Below, piece by piece: positions 56,467 to 64,000 of a stretch of 64,000 bases of DNA. The stretch spans positions 46,226 through 110,225 of the forward strand of contig NZ_KK211067.1 in NCBI RefSeq assembly GCF_000620085.1. Reading direction: 5' to 3'. The notes beneath the pieces were generated by a model. That model worked only from the letters and a program-made list of their open reading frames with translations, searched no databases and had not been told where the DNA came from. Source of the DNA: Marinobacterium jannaschii DSM 6295. GTDB lineage: Bacteria; Pseudomonadota; Gammaproteobacteria; Pseudomonadales; Balneatricaceae. Made by a program: the position numbers and the translations under genes. How positions within the stretch are numbered: the first letter of the stretch is position 1; every line of letters begins with the position of its first letter.

Positions 56467-57192
56467 TCAGAGTCGGAACTGATCACCCAGATAGGCATCT
56501 CGTACCGCAGGGCAGGCCAGTATTGTTTCCGGTGTACCGCTAGCCAGAATGGTTCCTTCGCTTACGATGTAAGCTTTTTCACAGATATCCAGAGTTTCCC
56601 TTACATTGTGGTCGGTAATCAAGATACCGATGCCGCGATCCTGCAAATGTTTAACGGTTTGCTTGATATCATTGACCGAAATCGGGTCAACGCCGGCAAA
56701 AGGTTCGTCCAGCAGAATAAATGAAGGTTCCATCGCTAATGCCCGGGCGATCTCGACCCGGCGACGCTCGCCCCCGGAAAGAGCCATACCCATGCTATCC
56801 CGAATATGGGTGATATGAAACTCTTCCAGTAACTCCTGCATCTTTTCCTGCTGTTGAGAGCGGTTAAGATCCTTGCGGTTTTCCAGGATAGCCAGGAGGT
56901 TGTCTTTCACGCTGAGCTTGCGGAAAATGGAGGCTTCCTGCGGCAGATAGCCGATGCCGCGCTTGGCCCGGCCATGCATAGGCAGTTTCGTGATCGCTTG
57001 CTCGTCAATCAACACCGAGCCTTTGTCAGCCTGTACCAGTCCTACGATCATATAGAAGCAGGTGGTTTTTCCGGCGCCGTTTGGTCCCAGCAGGCCAACA
57101 ATTTCACCACGCTCTATGGAAAGTGAAACATCACGGATAACCTGCCGGCCCTTGTAGCTTTTTGCCAGGTTGCGGGCTTCCAGCTTACTCAT
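56467..57192 (-). CDS. lptB: LPS export ABC transporter ATPase LptB
   Basis: 241 residues. Walker [10 protein letters not shown] with K42, signature [13 protein letters not shown] and Walker [11 protein letters not shown]. It powers LPS extraction with LptF and LptG (not in the window). Its ATG overlaps the lptA stop by four bases. Confidence 0.97.
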   Translation of the reverse strand: MSKLEARNLAKSYKGRQVIRDVSLSIERGEIVGLLGPNGAGKTTCFYMIVGLVQADKGSVLIDEQAITKLPMHGRAKRGIGYLPQEASIFRKLSVKDNLLAILENRKDLNRSQQQEKMQELLEEFHITHIRDSMGMALSGGERRRVEIARALAMEPSFILLDEPFAGVDPISVNDIKQTVKHLQDRGIGILITDHNVRETLDICEKAYIVSEGTILASGTPETILACPAVRDAYLGDQFRL

Positions 57193-57707
57193 TCCGTTTC
57201 CTTCTTCTTCGGCTGAATCACCATCTGGATGCGGCCGCCGCTGGCGGTTTCATCCTTGTCGCCAAAGGCGTCAACAATGGAACGTTTCAGGTCGTAGACG
57301 ATTTTCTCGCCGCTAAAGGTGTCCTTATCGTTAATCACCTTGGCTTTCTCAGTGACGGTCAACAGATCCTTCTCAACCATATACAGGATAGTAGAGCCAT
57401 AGGCATCGCTATAGGGGCCGCCTTTGCTGGTTTGCTGACGAAAATGGGCAGGCTCGCCTTTGGCTTTGATGCTCTCGACGCCGTCATTGCCGCGCTGGAG
57501 CTCTAGGGTCTCCCCCTCGATCAATATGCTTCCCTGTTTGATAATCACATTGCCACGGTAGATGGTGTGGCCGCTGGCTTCGTCAATCATGGCGCTGTTG
57601 GCGCTGATATGGATCGGCTGGTTGCGGTCATCCGGCAGGGCGCTGGCGCCCAGGCTCAGGCTGCAGAGCAGGATAAAAGCCAGGCCTTTGATAGATCTGT
57701 TAATCAC
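57189..57707 (-). CDS. lptA: LPS periplasmic bridge protein LptA
   Basis: 172 residues with a signal peptide (about 1-24, [16 protein letters not shown]) and the OstA-fold core ([20 protein letters not shown]). GTG 57707 has GGGGA seven bases upstream and lies eight bases inside the end of lptC; the frame to 57773 runs inside lptC and was rejected. It forms the periplasmic LPS bridge. Confidence 0.93.
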   Translation of the reverse strand: MINRSIKGLAFILLCSLSLGASALPDDRNQPIHISANSAMIDEASGHTIYRGNVIIKQGSILIEGETLELQRGNDGVESIKAKGEPAHFRQQTSKGGPYSDAYGSTILYMVEKDLLTVTEKAKVINDKDTFSGEKIVYDLKRSIVDAFGDKDETASGGRIQMVIQPKKKETE

Positions 57708-58260
57708 GATAGATTCCCCGAACGTTAGAGAGCAGCCTGAGCTGACTGCTGTGCAGGTTTGCTTCCATACCAACGCTTCGCATGATGTTCTTGCCGACGG
57801 TGAACGTAACCTTCTGGTCAGTCTCCGCCAGGTCTTTTTCTGTATGGTATCGCAGTATCTCGGTGGTCATCAGGGCTGGTTGCTGGGCATTACGGTTATC
57901 CAGTACTCGTACATCCCCTGCCAGCATGATCAGGCCCCGGTCATCGCTCAGCTCGCCATGCAGTGAGGTGAGCACGATGGTCGAGCTGTCTTCCCGGATA
58001 AGAACGATATTGGGCTCATCCATCAGGCTCTGCCGGGCATAGGGGTCGTGCTCGATACGGGTAGCGACCATGGTCTCCGTAAGCGTGCCCTGGGCATTGA
58101 ACTGACGAATGTCAGCCTGGTTTATAAAGGCATCTCTGGCCTGTCCAAGCGCTTCGGGTGGTGGCAGCCGGCGCTCGCTGGGCGCGGTGCCAAAGCCCCA
58201 GTAGAGCAGGATCGGCACCAGTACCAGTGCAGCCAGGAAGAGGCGAATGCGAGACTGCAT
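57700..58260 (-). CDS. lptC: LPS export protein LptC
   Basis: 186 residues: one N-terminal helix (about 5-22) and an OstA-like periplasmic domain (MVATRIEHDP... LHSSQLRLLSNVRGIY). It receives LPS from LptBFG and hands it to LptA. It starts one base after the kdsC stop codon. Confidence 0.93.
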   Translation of the reverse strand: MQSRIRLFLAALVLVPILLYWGFGTAPSERRLPPPEALGQARDAFINQADIRQFNAQGTLTETMVATRIEHDPYARQSLMDEPNIVLIREDSSTIVLTSLHGELSDDRGLIMLAGDVRVLDNRNAQQPALMTTEILRYHTEKDLAETDQKVTFTVGKNIMRSVGMEANLHSSQLRLLSNVRGIYRD

Positions 58261-58261
58261 A

Positions 58262-58807
58262 TCAGAGGTAGCTTTCCTGAATGGCGCGGAGTTTTCCCTG
58301 AGCTTCCAGTATCAGTTCGCAGAATTCCCGTCCTGCACCACTGCCGCCCGTGCGACTGCTACACCAATCGGCATGTTCGATCACCAGTGGATGGCCGTTC
58401 GGGACAGTCGCGCCGAAGCTGACTGCGCGAATAGCAGAAAGATCGGGCCAGTCATCACCGATATAGGCGGTGCTTTCTGCGCTGTGGCCACTGCGTTGCC
58501 AGAGCTCCTGCAATGCGGTCAGCTTATCTTCGCGTCCCTGTTCCAGGTAGGTGATACCGAGCGACTTGGCTCTCAGTTCAACCTGAGGGGAGCGGCGTCC
58601 GGTAATAATTGCTGTTTCAATGCCGGCCTGCTGCAACAGTTTGATGCCAAGTCCATCTAGGGTATTAAACTGCTTCACTTCCTGGCCATCCGGCAGGAAC
58701 AGCAGCTGACCGCTGGTCAGGATTCCGTCTACATCGAATACGGCGAGGCGCACAGGCAGTGCTTTCTGGCGAAGTTCCGGTGTCAGGTCGAATTTCCAGC
58801 TGCTCAT
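58262..58807 (-). CDS. kdsC: 3-deoxy-D-manno-octulosonate 8-phosphate phosphatase
   Basis: 181 residues, HAD superfamily without a cap domain. Nucleophile Asp25 and acid-base Asp27 lie in FDVDGILT; IITGRRS and GDDWPDL carry the other motifs. It releases Kdo from Kdo-8-P. Its ATG overlaps the kdsD stop by one base (TAATG). Confidence 0.95.
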   Translation of the reverse strand: MSSWKFDLTPELRQKALPVRLAVFDVDGILTSGQLLFLPDGQEVKQFNTLDGLGIKLLQQAGIETAIITGRRSPQVELRAKSLGITYLEQGREDKLTALQELWQRSGHSAESTAYIGDDWPDLSAIRAVSFGATVPNGHPLVIEHADWCSSRTGGSGAGREFCELILEAQGKLRAIQESYL

Positions 58808-59784
58808 TAAATCACCCCGGCTTTTAGCAGATCATGCATATTCAGGGCGCCAACTGGCTGCCTGTTCTGGTTTAGTACCAGCAACGCATTGATCTTGTGA
58901 CTTTCCATGATCTGCAGGCACTCCGCAGCCAGTATGCCGGCGTCATTGATGGTGGTGCAGTTAGCGGTCATCACCTGTTCGATCGGTGTGTTCTTCAGGC
59001 TGACTTCGTGGTCGAGGGCACGGCGCAGGTCGCCGTCGGTGAAGATGCCGGTGATGGCGCCACTATCATCAACCACCGCGGTCATGCCCAGGCGCTTATT
59101 GGTCACTTCCAGCAGGGCTTCTCGAAGCGGAGTCCCCTGTTTGACCACCGGAACCTCGTCGCCGCTGTGCATAATATCTTCTACTTTAAGCAGCAGGCGA
59201 CGGCCCAGGCTACCGCCCGGGTGGGAAAATGCGAAGTCTTCAGGGCCAAAGCCGCGTGCTTCAAGCAAGGCGATGGCCAGCGCATCTCCCAGCACCAGCT
59301 GTGCCGTGGTGCTGGAAGTAGGTGCCAGGTTCAGTGGGCAGGCTTCGTTTTCCACACCGATATGCAGGCTGGCGTCGGCGGCCTTGGCAAGTGTCGATTC
59401 CTCGCGGGCGGTGATGCTGATTAATGGCGCATTCATACGCTTGATCAGGGGCAGTATGGTTACCACCTCAGATGTTTCGCCGGAATTTGAGAGGGCAAGC
59501 ACAACATCATTCTTAGTGAACATGCCGAGGTCGCCGTGGCTGGCCTCTCCCGGATGGACAAAGAAAGCCGGTGTGCCGGTACTGGCCAGCGTGGCAGCAA
59601 TTTTCTTGCCGATATGACCGGATTTACCCATGCCGGTCACAATGATTCGTCCCTGACACTGATGCATCAGCTCGCAGGCGTGAACGAAGTCACCGTTGAG
59701 GTGTTCTTCGAGGTTCTGCACCGCTTCCGCTTCCAGTTTGATGGTTCGGCGACCGGATTTAAGGTAGTCGTTTTCTGTCTTCAT
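58807..59784 (-). CDS. kdsD: Arabinose-5-phosphate isomerase KdsD
   Basis: 325 residues: SIS domain (about 40-175, GMGKSGHIGKK, SNSGETSEV) and two CBS domains (about 205-325). It turns ribulose-5-phosphate into arabinose-5-phosphate, the first step of Kdo synthesis. First gene of kdsD-kdsC-lptC-A-B-rpoN as transcribed; yrbG lies upstream on the same strand. Confidence 0.95.
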   Translation of the reverse strand: MKTENDYLKSGRRTIKLEAEAVQNLEEHLNGDFVHACELMHQCQGRIIVTGMGKSGHIGKKIAATLASTGTPAFFVHPGEASHGDLGMFTKNDVVLALSNSGETSEVVTILPLIKRMNAPLISITAREESTLAKAADASLHIGVENEACPLNLAPTSSTTAQLVLGDALAIALLEARGFGPEDFAFSHPGGSLGRRLLLKVEDIMHSGDEVPVVKQGTPLREALLEVTNKRLGMTAVVDDSGAITGIFTDGDLRRALDHEVSLKNTPIEQVMTANCTTINDAGILAAECLQIMESHKINALLVLNQNRQPVGALNMHDLLKAGVI

Positions 59785-59823
59785 TCGATATCGTGTCAGT
59801 AGAATCGGGTTTTTGTATAAACG

Positions 59824-60780
59824 TTAAATGGCCATATTGTATAGCAGCACCAAATAGCCTGCATACAGTGTCGCCAGAATTCCACCTTCATATCGACTGA
59901 CGGAAGGCGGGCGCTGCCAGAGAGCGAACAGCAACAGCAGTACCGTCAGGGCCAGCATGACGGCATAGTCGCGCCAGATCACAATGCTGTCGAATTCAAC
60001 GGTACCGAACAGTCCCGGTACAGCCATGACAGCAACCAGGTTGAATATATTGGAGCCAACCACGTTACCAATGGCAATATCATGCTGTTTCTTCAGAGCG
60101 CTGGCGACGCTGGCTGCCAGCTCTGGCAGGCTGGTGCCGATTGCAACGATAGTGAGTCCGATAATCAGCTCGCTGACCCCCAGTGACAGGGCGATCTCTG
60201 TAGCTCCCCATACCAGCAGGCGAGAGCTGCCCGCTAGCACGGTAAGACCGACAAGCAGCAATAAAGTTGCCTTGCCGCTGCTCATTTCCGGAATTTCATC
60301 CTCATCCTCAGCAATCGCATCGCCCGGGTCGGCATTACGCTGAAAGCGGCCAAAAAGGTAAAGGCTGACAATCAGGGCCAGTAGCAGGATAACTGAATCG
60401 AGTAGCCCGAGTGACAGGTTAAAGAGCAAAGCTCCCGCCAGCAGTGTTATGGCCAGTAGCAGCGGCATCTCTTTGCGCAGTACGCCCGATTTGACGGGCA
60501 GCGGGGCAATCAGGGCGGTAATCCCCAGTACCATTGCGATGTTGGCGATGTTAGATCCCAGTGCGTTGCCGACTGCCAGGGAGCCTGCCCCGGTCGAGGC
60601 GGCCATCACAGAAACCAGTATTTCCGGTGCAGAGGTGCCGAAGGATACTATGGTCAGGCCGATCAGCATGGGAGACATGCCCAGATTACGGGCGGTGGCG
60701 GCTGCGCCATTTACAAATTGGTCGGCACTCCAGACCAGTAGAATCAGTCCGGCGAGTAGGGCAAGAATAGGAAGTAGCAT
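59824..60780 (-). CDS. yrbG: Calcium/sodium antiporter (YrbG, CaCA family)
   Basis: 318 residues, about ten membrane helices in two inverted repeats, each with the alpha-motif G(T/S)S-PE (SFGTSAPEILVS, AIGTSLPELAAS) and GNxxGSNI. An acidic loop (EDEDEIPEMS, about 160-170) separates them. It exchanges Na+ for Ca2+ at the inner membrane. It is divergent from the mla operon, as in E. coli. Confidence 0.93.
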   Translation of the reverse strand: MLLPILALLAGLILLVWSADQFVNGAAATARNLGMSPMLIGLTIVSFGTSAPEILVSVMAASTGAGSLAVGNALGSNIANIAMVLGITALIAPLPVKSGVLRKEMPLLLAITLLAGALLFNLSLGLLDSVILLLALIVSLYLFGRFQRNADPGDAIAEDEDEIPEMSSGKATLLLLVGLTVLAGSSRLLVWGATEIALSLGVSELIIGLTIVAIGTSLPELAASVASALKKQHDIAIGNVVGSNIFNLVAVMAVPGLFGTVEFDSIVIWRDYAVMLALTVLLLLFALWQRPPSVSRYEGGILATLYAGYLVLLYNMAI

Positions 60781-60965
60781 GGAATCGCTTTGTCGTGGTT
60801 TCTAAAGGCGCATATTAAAGCAGAATGCGATTTCAGTTTGAATCAGTCTTGATGATGCAACGAGGAAAAGGCCGGCTACGGCCTCTGTTTTTTGAATGAT
60901 GTTAAGGTAGGATTAAGTGTTGCATATTTCTTGATCGCTGCAGTATTCCCGTTTTACTGGCGTGG

Positions 60966-60974
60966 TGGTATAGT
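60966..60974 (+). promoter_or_regulatory. Extended -10 promoter of the mla operon
   Basis: TGGTATAGT (60966-60974) matches the extended -10 form TGnTATAAT in all but one base. It ends 54 bases before the first mlaF ATG. No good -35 is present, as usual for extended -10 promoters. Confidence 0.5.
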
Positions 60975-61028
60975 CTCGCCTCTCAAAAATGCCGCAAGAG
61001 TCGTTAAAGAGAACATCCGGTCTCGGCT

Positions 61029-61856
61029 ATGCTCTCTGTTTTTCCTATGAATCGTTTTGACGACGTAATCATTGATATCAAGCAGTTATCTTTTTCCCGA
61101 GGGGAACGTGCTATCTACCGAAACGTAGATATCCAGATTCCGCGTGGAAAAATTACTGCCATTATGGGGCCTTCAGGTACCGGTAAAACAACACTGCTGA
61201 AAATTATTGGCGGTCAGTTGCAGCCGGATGGTGGGCAGGTGCTGGTGGACGGGCAGGATGTCCCGCGTCTGGGGCGCAAGGATCTGTTCGATCTGCGCGA
61301 AAGGATGGGGATGCTGTTCCAGAGTGGCGCGCTGTTTACCGATATGTCGGTATTCGAAAATGTTGCTTTCCCGCTGCGCGTACATACGGACCTCTCTGAA
61401 GAGATGATCCGGGATGTGGTGCTGATGAAGCTGCATGCCGTCGGTCTGCGTGGTGCCCGTGACCTGATGCCCAGTGAGTTGTCGGGCGGAATGGCCCGTC
61501 GTGTCGCTCTGGCGAGGGCGATCGCGCTGGATCCTGATATCCTGATGTACGACGAGCCTTTCGCCGGACAGGACCCGATCGCAATGGGAGTCCTGGTCAA
61601 TCTGATTAAGCGGCTTAACCAGGCGCTGAACCATACCAGTATCATTGTTTCACATGATATTCAGGAAACGATTGGTATAGCTGACTATGTTTACCTGATC
61701 GCTGATGCTGAAGTCATCGCTCAGGGAACACCGGAAGAGCTGACCCGTTTCAGTTCGACCAAGGTCAAACAGTTTATTGAAGGATTGCCGGATGGCCCTG
61801 TGCCATTCCATTTTCCGGCCGATGATTACCAGGCCGACCTGTTGCAAGGTAGCTGA
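61029..61856 (+). CDS. mlaF: Phospholipid ABC transporter ATPase MlaF
   Basis: 275 residues. Walker [10 protein letters not shown] (about 47-55), signature [13 protein letters not shown] and Walker [11 protein letters not shown]. The start may be ATG 61029 or ATG 61047; neither has a clear ribosome site. It powers MlaFEDB, which keeps outer-membrane lipid asymmetry with MlaA and MlaC. The mla genes follow in order F-E-D-C-B. Confidence 0.94.
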   Translation: MLSVFPMNRFDDVIIDIKQLSFSRGERAIYRNVDIQIPRGKITAIMGPSGTGKTTLLKIIGGQLQPDGGQVLVDGQDVPRLGRKDLFDLRERMGMLFQSGALFTDMSVFENVAFPLRVHTDLSEEMIRDVVLMKLHAVGLRGARDLMPSELSGGMARRVALARAIALDPDILMYDEPFAGQDPIAMGVLVNLIKRLNQALNHTSIIVSHDIQETIGIADYVYLIADAEVIAQGTPEELTRFSSTKVKQFIEGLPDGPVPFHFPADDYQADLLQGS

Positions 61857-61858
61857 CT

Positions 61859-62641
61859 ATGTTCGACTTACTGGCGTCTCTCGGGCGCTTTGGCCTGCAT
61901 AAACTGGCGGCATTCGGCCAGGCAGGTATTATCCTGATGCAGTCTATTATTGCTCGGCCTGCGCCTCTGCAGATGCTGCCGTTGCTGGTGCGTCAGATCT
62001 ATTTTGTCGGTGTGCTCTCGCTGATTATTATCATTGTCTCCGGACTCTTTATCGGTATGGTGCTGGGCCTTCAGGGCTATACCATACTGGTGGACTATGG
62101 TTCGGAGCAGGCTGTGGGCCAGATGGTGGCCCTGAGTCTGGTGCGGGAGATGGCGCCGGTCGTAACAGCGTTGCTGTTTGCCGGGCGGGCTGGATCTGCG
62201 CTGACCGCAGAGATTGGTCTGATGAAGGCAACGGAACAGCTTTCCAGCCTTGAGATGATTGGTGTCGATCCTCTGCGACGTATCGTGGCGCCGCGCTTCT
62301 GGGCCGGTTTCATCTGCCTGCCGGTTCTGGCAACAATATTTTCACTGGTTGGTGTCACGGGTGGTGCGCTGGTCGGTGTTGAATGGCTTGGCATATACGA
62401 AGGATCGTTCTGGTCCAATATGCAAAATTCGGTCGATTTCTACGACGACATTGTGAACGGGCTTATTAAAGCCGTGGTGTTCGGTTTTGTCGTGACCTGG
62501 ATCGCCGTTTTTCAGGGTTATGATTGTGTGCCGACTTCTGAGGGAATCAGTCAGGCTACAACCAGAACCGTCGTTTACAGCTCGCTTTCCGTGCTGGGAC
62601 TGGACTTTATTTTGACTGCTTTGATGTTTGGAGACCTCTGA
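61859..62641 (+). CDS. mlaE: Phospholipid ABC transporter permease MlaE
   Basis: 260 residues, about five membrane helices, with the MlaE core motifs [32 protein letters not shown] and [14 protein letters not shown]. It starts two bases after the mlaF stop. Confidence 0.95.
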   Translation: MFDLLASLGRFGLHKLAAFGQAGIILMQSIIARPAPLQMLPLLVRQIYFVGVLSLIIIIVSGLFIGMVLGLQGYTILVDYGSEQAVGQMVALSLVREMAPVVTALLFAGRAGSALTAEIGLMKATEQLSSLEMIGVDPLRRIVAPRFWAGFICLPVLATIFSLVGVTGGALVGVEWLGIYEGSFWSNMQNSVDFYDDIVNGLIKAVVFGFVVTWIAVFQGYDCVPTSEGISQATTRTVVYSSLSVLGLDFILTALMFGDL

Positions 62642-62642
62642 T

Positions 62643-63101
62643 ATGCGCCTGAGGATTATGGAAATTAGTGTAGGGGCATTTTTGCTGATCGGAATATTGG
62701 CACTGATGACGCTGGCACTGAATGTAAGCGGACTCAATCTGGCTGAGAGTAAGTCAACCTATAAGATCTATGCCCGCTTTGAGAATATCGGTGGGCTGAC
62801 GCCGCGAGCCAAGGTGACGATGGCCGGTGTGGTTATCGGCCAGGTCAGCAGCATCACTCTGGATAAAGAGCGCTTTGTTGCGGTCGTGGGAATGGATATC
62901 CATGACGATGTCGACTACCTCTCCAGCGACAGCTCCGTAGCGATCCTGACCGCCGGTCTGTTGGGCGAACAGTATATTGGCGTGACGGTCGGTGCGGATG
63001 AAGAGGTTATGAGTGCGGGCGATTTCTTTGAAGACACCCAATCTGCATTGGTTCTTGAGGAACTTATCAGCAAGTTTCTTTTCAATGAGGTTGGTGGATA
63101 A
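62643..63101 (+). CDS. mlaD: Phospholipid transport substrate-binding protein MlaD
   Basis: 152 residues: one membrane helix (about 5-30) and an MCE domain (about 38-115, FENIGGLTPRAKVTMAGVVIG), which forms a hexameric ring in family members. ATG 62643 has GGAG nine bases upstream; the in-frame ATG 62628 lies inside mlaE. Confidence 0.95.
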   Translation: MRLRIMEISVGAFLLIGILALMTLALNVSGLNLAESKSTYKIYARFENIGGLTPRAKVTMAGVVIGQVSSITLDKERFVAVVGMDIHDDVDYLSSDSSVAILTAGLLGEQYIGVTVGADEEVMSAGDFFEDTQSALVLEELISKFLFNEVGG

Positions 63102-63116
63102 CGACAGGAAACCTAT

Positions 63117-63743
63117 ATGAACAAATTTCTAAAGCTGGTATGCGCAATTGTACTGACCTTCTCGACGGCCGCTCAGGCGTCCTGGGAGGAGGCGAGTCAG
63201 GTTATCGATAAGACCTCTAATGAGATGCTGGCGCTGATGGCGCAGGATGGCCTTATGGGCGAGGACAACCTGCCTAAGCTGGTCGATGAGGTGGATGGTC
63301 TGCTGGTCGAGATAATCGACTTCGACTACGTTTCCCGTGCGGTGATGGGTAAGTACTTCCGTCAGGCAAACGATGCGCAGAAGGCGCAGTTCAGTAAAGT
63401 CTTCAAGACAACTTTGCTGAAAACCTACGCTAAGGGGCTGTCCAGTTTCCAGATTGAACGTTTTGAACTGGTCGCGCCACGCAAGCAGAGCCCTAAGCCG
63501 AACAAGCAGGTGGTTACTGTCTTTGTATTTGATGCCAAAGGTACCAAGTACACGGTTCACTACTATATGTTGCAGCGTAATGGCCAGTGGCAGCTGACCA
63601 ATGTCAACCTGGACGGTCTTAACCTCCGCCAGACATTCCGCAGCCAGTTTGCTGACCTTGTACAGCGCTCTAAAGGCGACATCCAGGGCGCTATCGATGC
63701 CTGGCAGGATCATGTCACTAACAAGGCTGATGACCATGCCTGA
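63117..63743 (+). CDS. mlaC: Periplasmic phospholipid-binding protein MlaC
   Basis: 208 residues with a signal peptide (MNKFLKLVCAIVLTFSTAAQA, about 1-21) and a Tol-Tol-Ttg2 family core (FDYVSRAVMGKYFRQA, YMLQRNGQWQLTNVNLDGLNL). It ferries phospholipid between MlaA and MlaFEDB. Its end overlaps mlaB by eight bases. Confidence 0.95.
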   Translation: MNKFLKLVCAIVLTFSTAAQASWEEASQVIDKTSNEMLALMAQDGLMGEDNLPKLVDEVDGLLVEIIDFDYVSRAVMGKYFRQANDAQKAQFSKVFKTTLLKTYAKGLSSFQIERFELVAPRKQSPKPNKQVVTVFVFDAKGTKYTVHYYMLQRNGQWQLTNVNLDGLNLRQTFRSQFADLVQRSKGDIQGAIDAWQDHVTNKADDHA

Positions 63744-64000
63744 GGCCCGTGCGACACGGGTCAGTGATCGTTGTCTGAAGCTGGAAGGGGATCTGACGTT
63801 TAATCAGATTATGGCTGTTAAGGTCGCCAGCGAGTCTTTGTTACTGAAGATGGACAATCAGATTGAAGTCGACTTTTCCGGTGTGACCAGAACCGACAGC
63901 TCTGCGCTGTCGTTCTGGCTGTGCTGTCTGCGCAGCGCAGACAGCAGTGGCCGCAGCCTGATCGCGAAGGCCGTTCCGGAGGAGCTTCTTGACGTTGCCC
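63736..64000 (+). CDS. mlaB: STAS-domain protein MlaB (3' end outside window)
   Basis: 88 codons are visible from ATG 63736 to the window edge. VDFSGVTRTDSSALSFWL is the STAS core, with the T-D-S-S segment expected of MlaB. It binds MlaF and stabilises the transporter. The frame is open at the edge and so incomplete. AAGG lies nine bases upstream. Confidence 0.9.
   Translation, partial: MPEARATRVSDRCLKLEGDLTFNQIMAVKVASESLLLKMDNQIEVDFSGVTRTDSSALSFWLCCLRSADSSGRSLIAKAVPEELLDVA

Overview
The window is a bacterial chromosome segment, most likely from a marine gammaproteobacterium of the Oceanospirillales/Pseudomonadales side. This is an inference from gene order. The run mreBCD-maf-rng-yhdP-nit-darP, then npr-rapZ-ptsN-hpf-rpoN-lptBAC-kdsCD-(yrbG)-mlaFEDCB, with gatCAB divergent from mreB and a bioBFHCD cluster, is the Pseudomonas-like arrangement. 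There are no insertion sequences, phage genes or CRISPR arrays. Coding density is high.

Layout. (1) 1-2.6 kb: the 3' end of a copper-type RiPP metallophore operon: a precursor with tandem EGKCG motifs (hvfA, cut by the window edge), a DUF692/MNIO maturase (hvfB), a DUF2063 partner (hvfC) and a DoxX membrane protein. (2) 2.7-7.9 kb: a DyP peroxidase, a two-receiver diguanylate cyclase with a small secreted protein, a Na/Pi cotransporter and comF. (3) 7.9-12.5 kb: the biotin operon bioBFHCD. (4) 12.6-19.8 kb: Smr-domain protein, stand-alone EAL protein, DUF924, Gre-like protein, Bcr/CflA exporter, AsnC regulator, an H-NOX/histidine-kinase pair for nitric oxide sensing, and a degenerate GGDEF protein. 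(5) 19.9-22.8 kb: tmcA, an initiator tRNA-Met, and decayed tandem copies of the tRNA region. (6) 22.8-33.2 kb: a branched-chain amino-acid-type ABC importer (livGFKHM order), divergent from a dCache hybrid kinase and an OmpR-type regulator, then gabD. (7) 33.4-41.1 kb: argS, a GGCT-fold protein, a truncated receiver-like ORF, a lipoprotein, GNAT, msrA and gatCAB. (8) 41.5-64 kb: cell shape (mreBCD), envelope and RNA genes, the rpoN/nitrogen-PTS cluster, LPS transport and Kdo synthesis, and the Mla phospholipid transport operon, cut inside mlaB.

Most notable points. The RiPP metallophore operon has two intercistronic hairpins after the precursor gene. mreC has no ATG, GTG or TTG start that keeps its membrane anchor and appears to use ATT behind a near-perfect Shine-Dalgarno. 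Heptameric AGCT-core tandem repeats lie at three intergenic loci, two of them exact reverse complements. Sequence downstream of the initiator tRNA is a tandem array of decayed tRNA copies. The H-NOX/kinase pair sits head-to-head with a degenerate cyclase. LivF has Arg in place of the Walker A lysine. tldD is absent from its usual place between nit and darP.

Gene starts were chosen from Shine-Dalgarno position and family N-termini. Several differ from the longest open frame and are explained in the entries. Function calls are from motif recognition only; no database search was possible.
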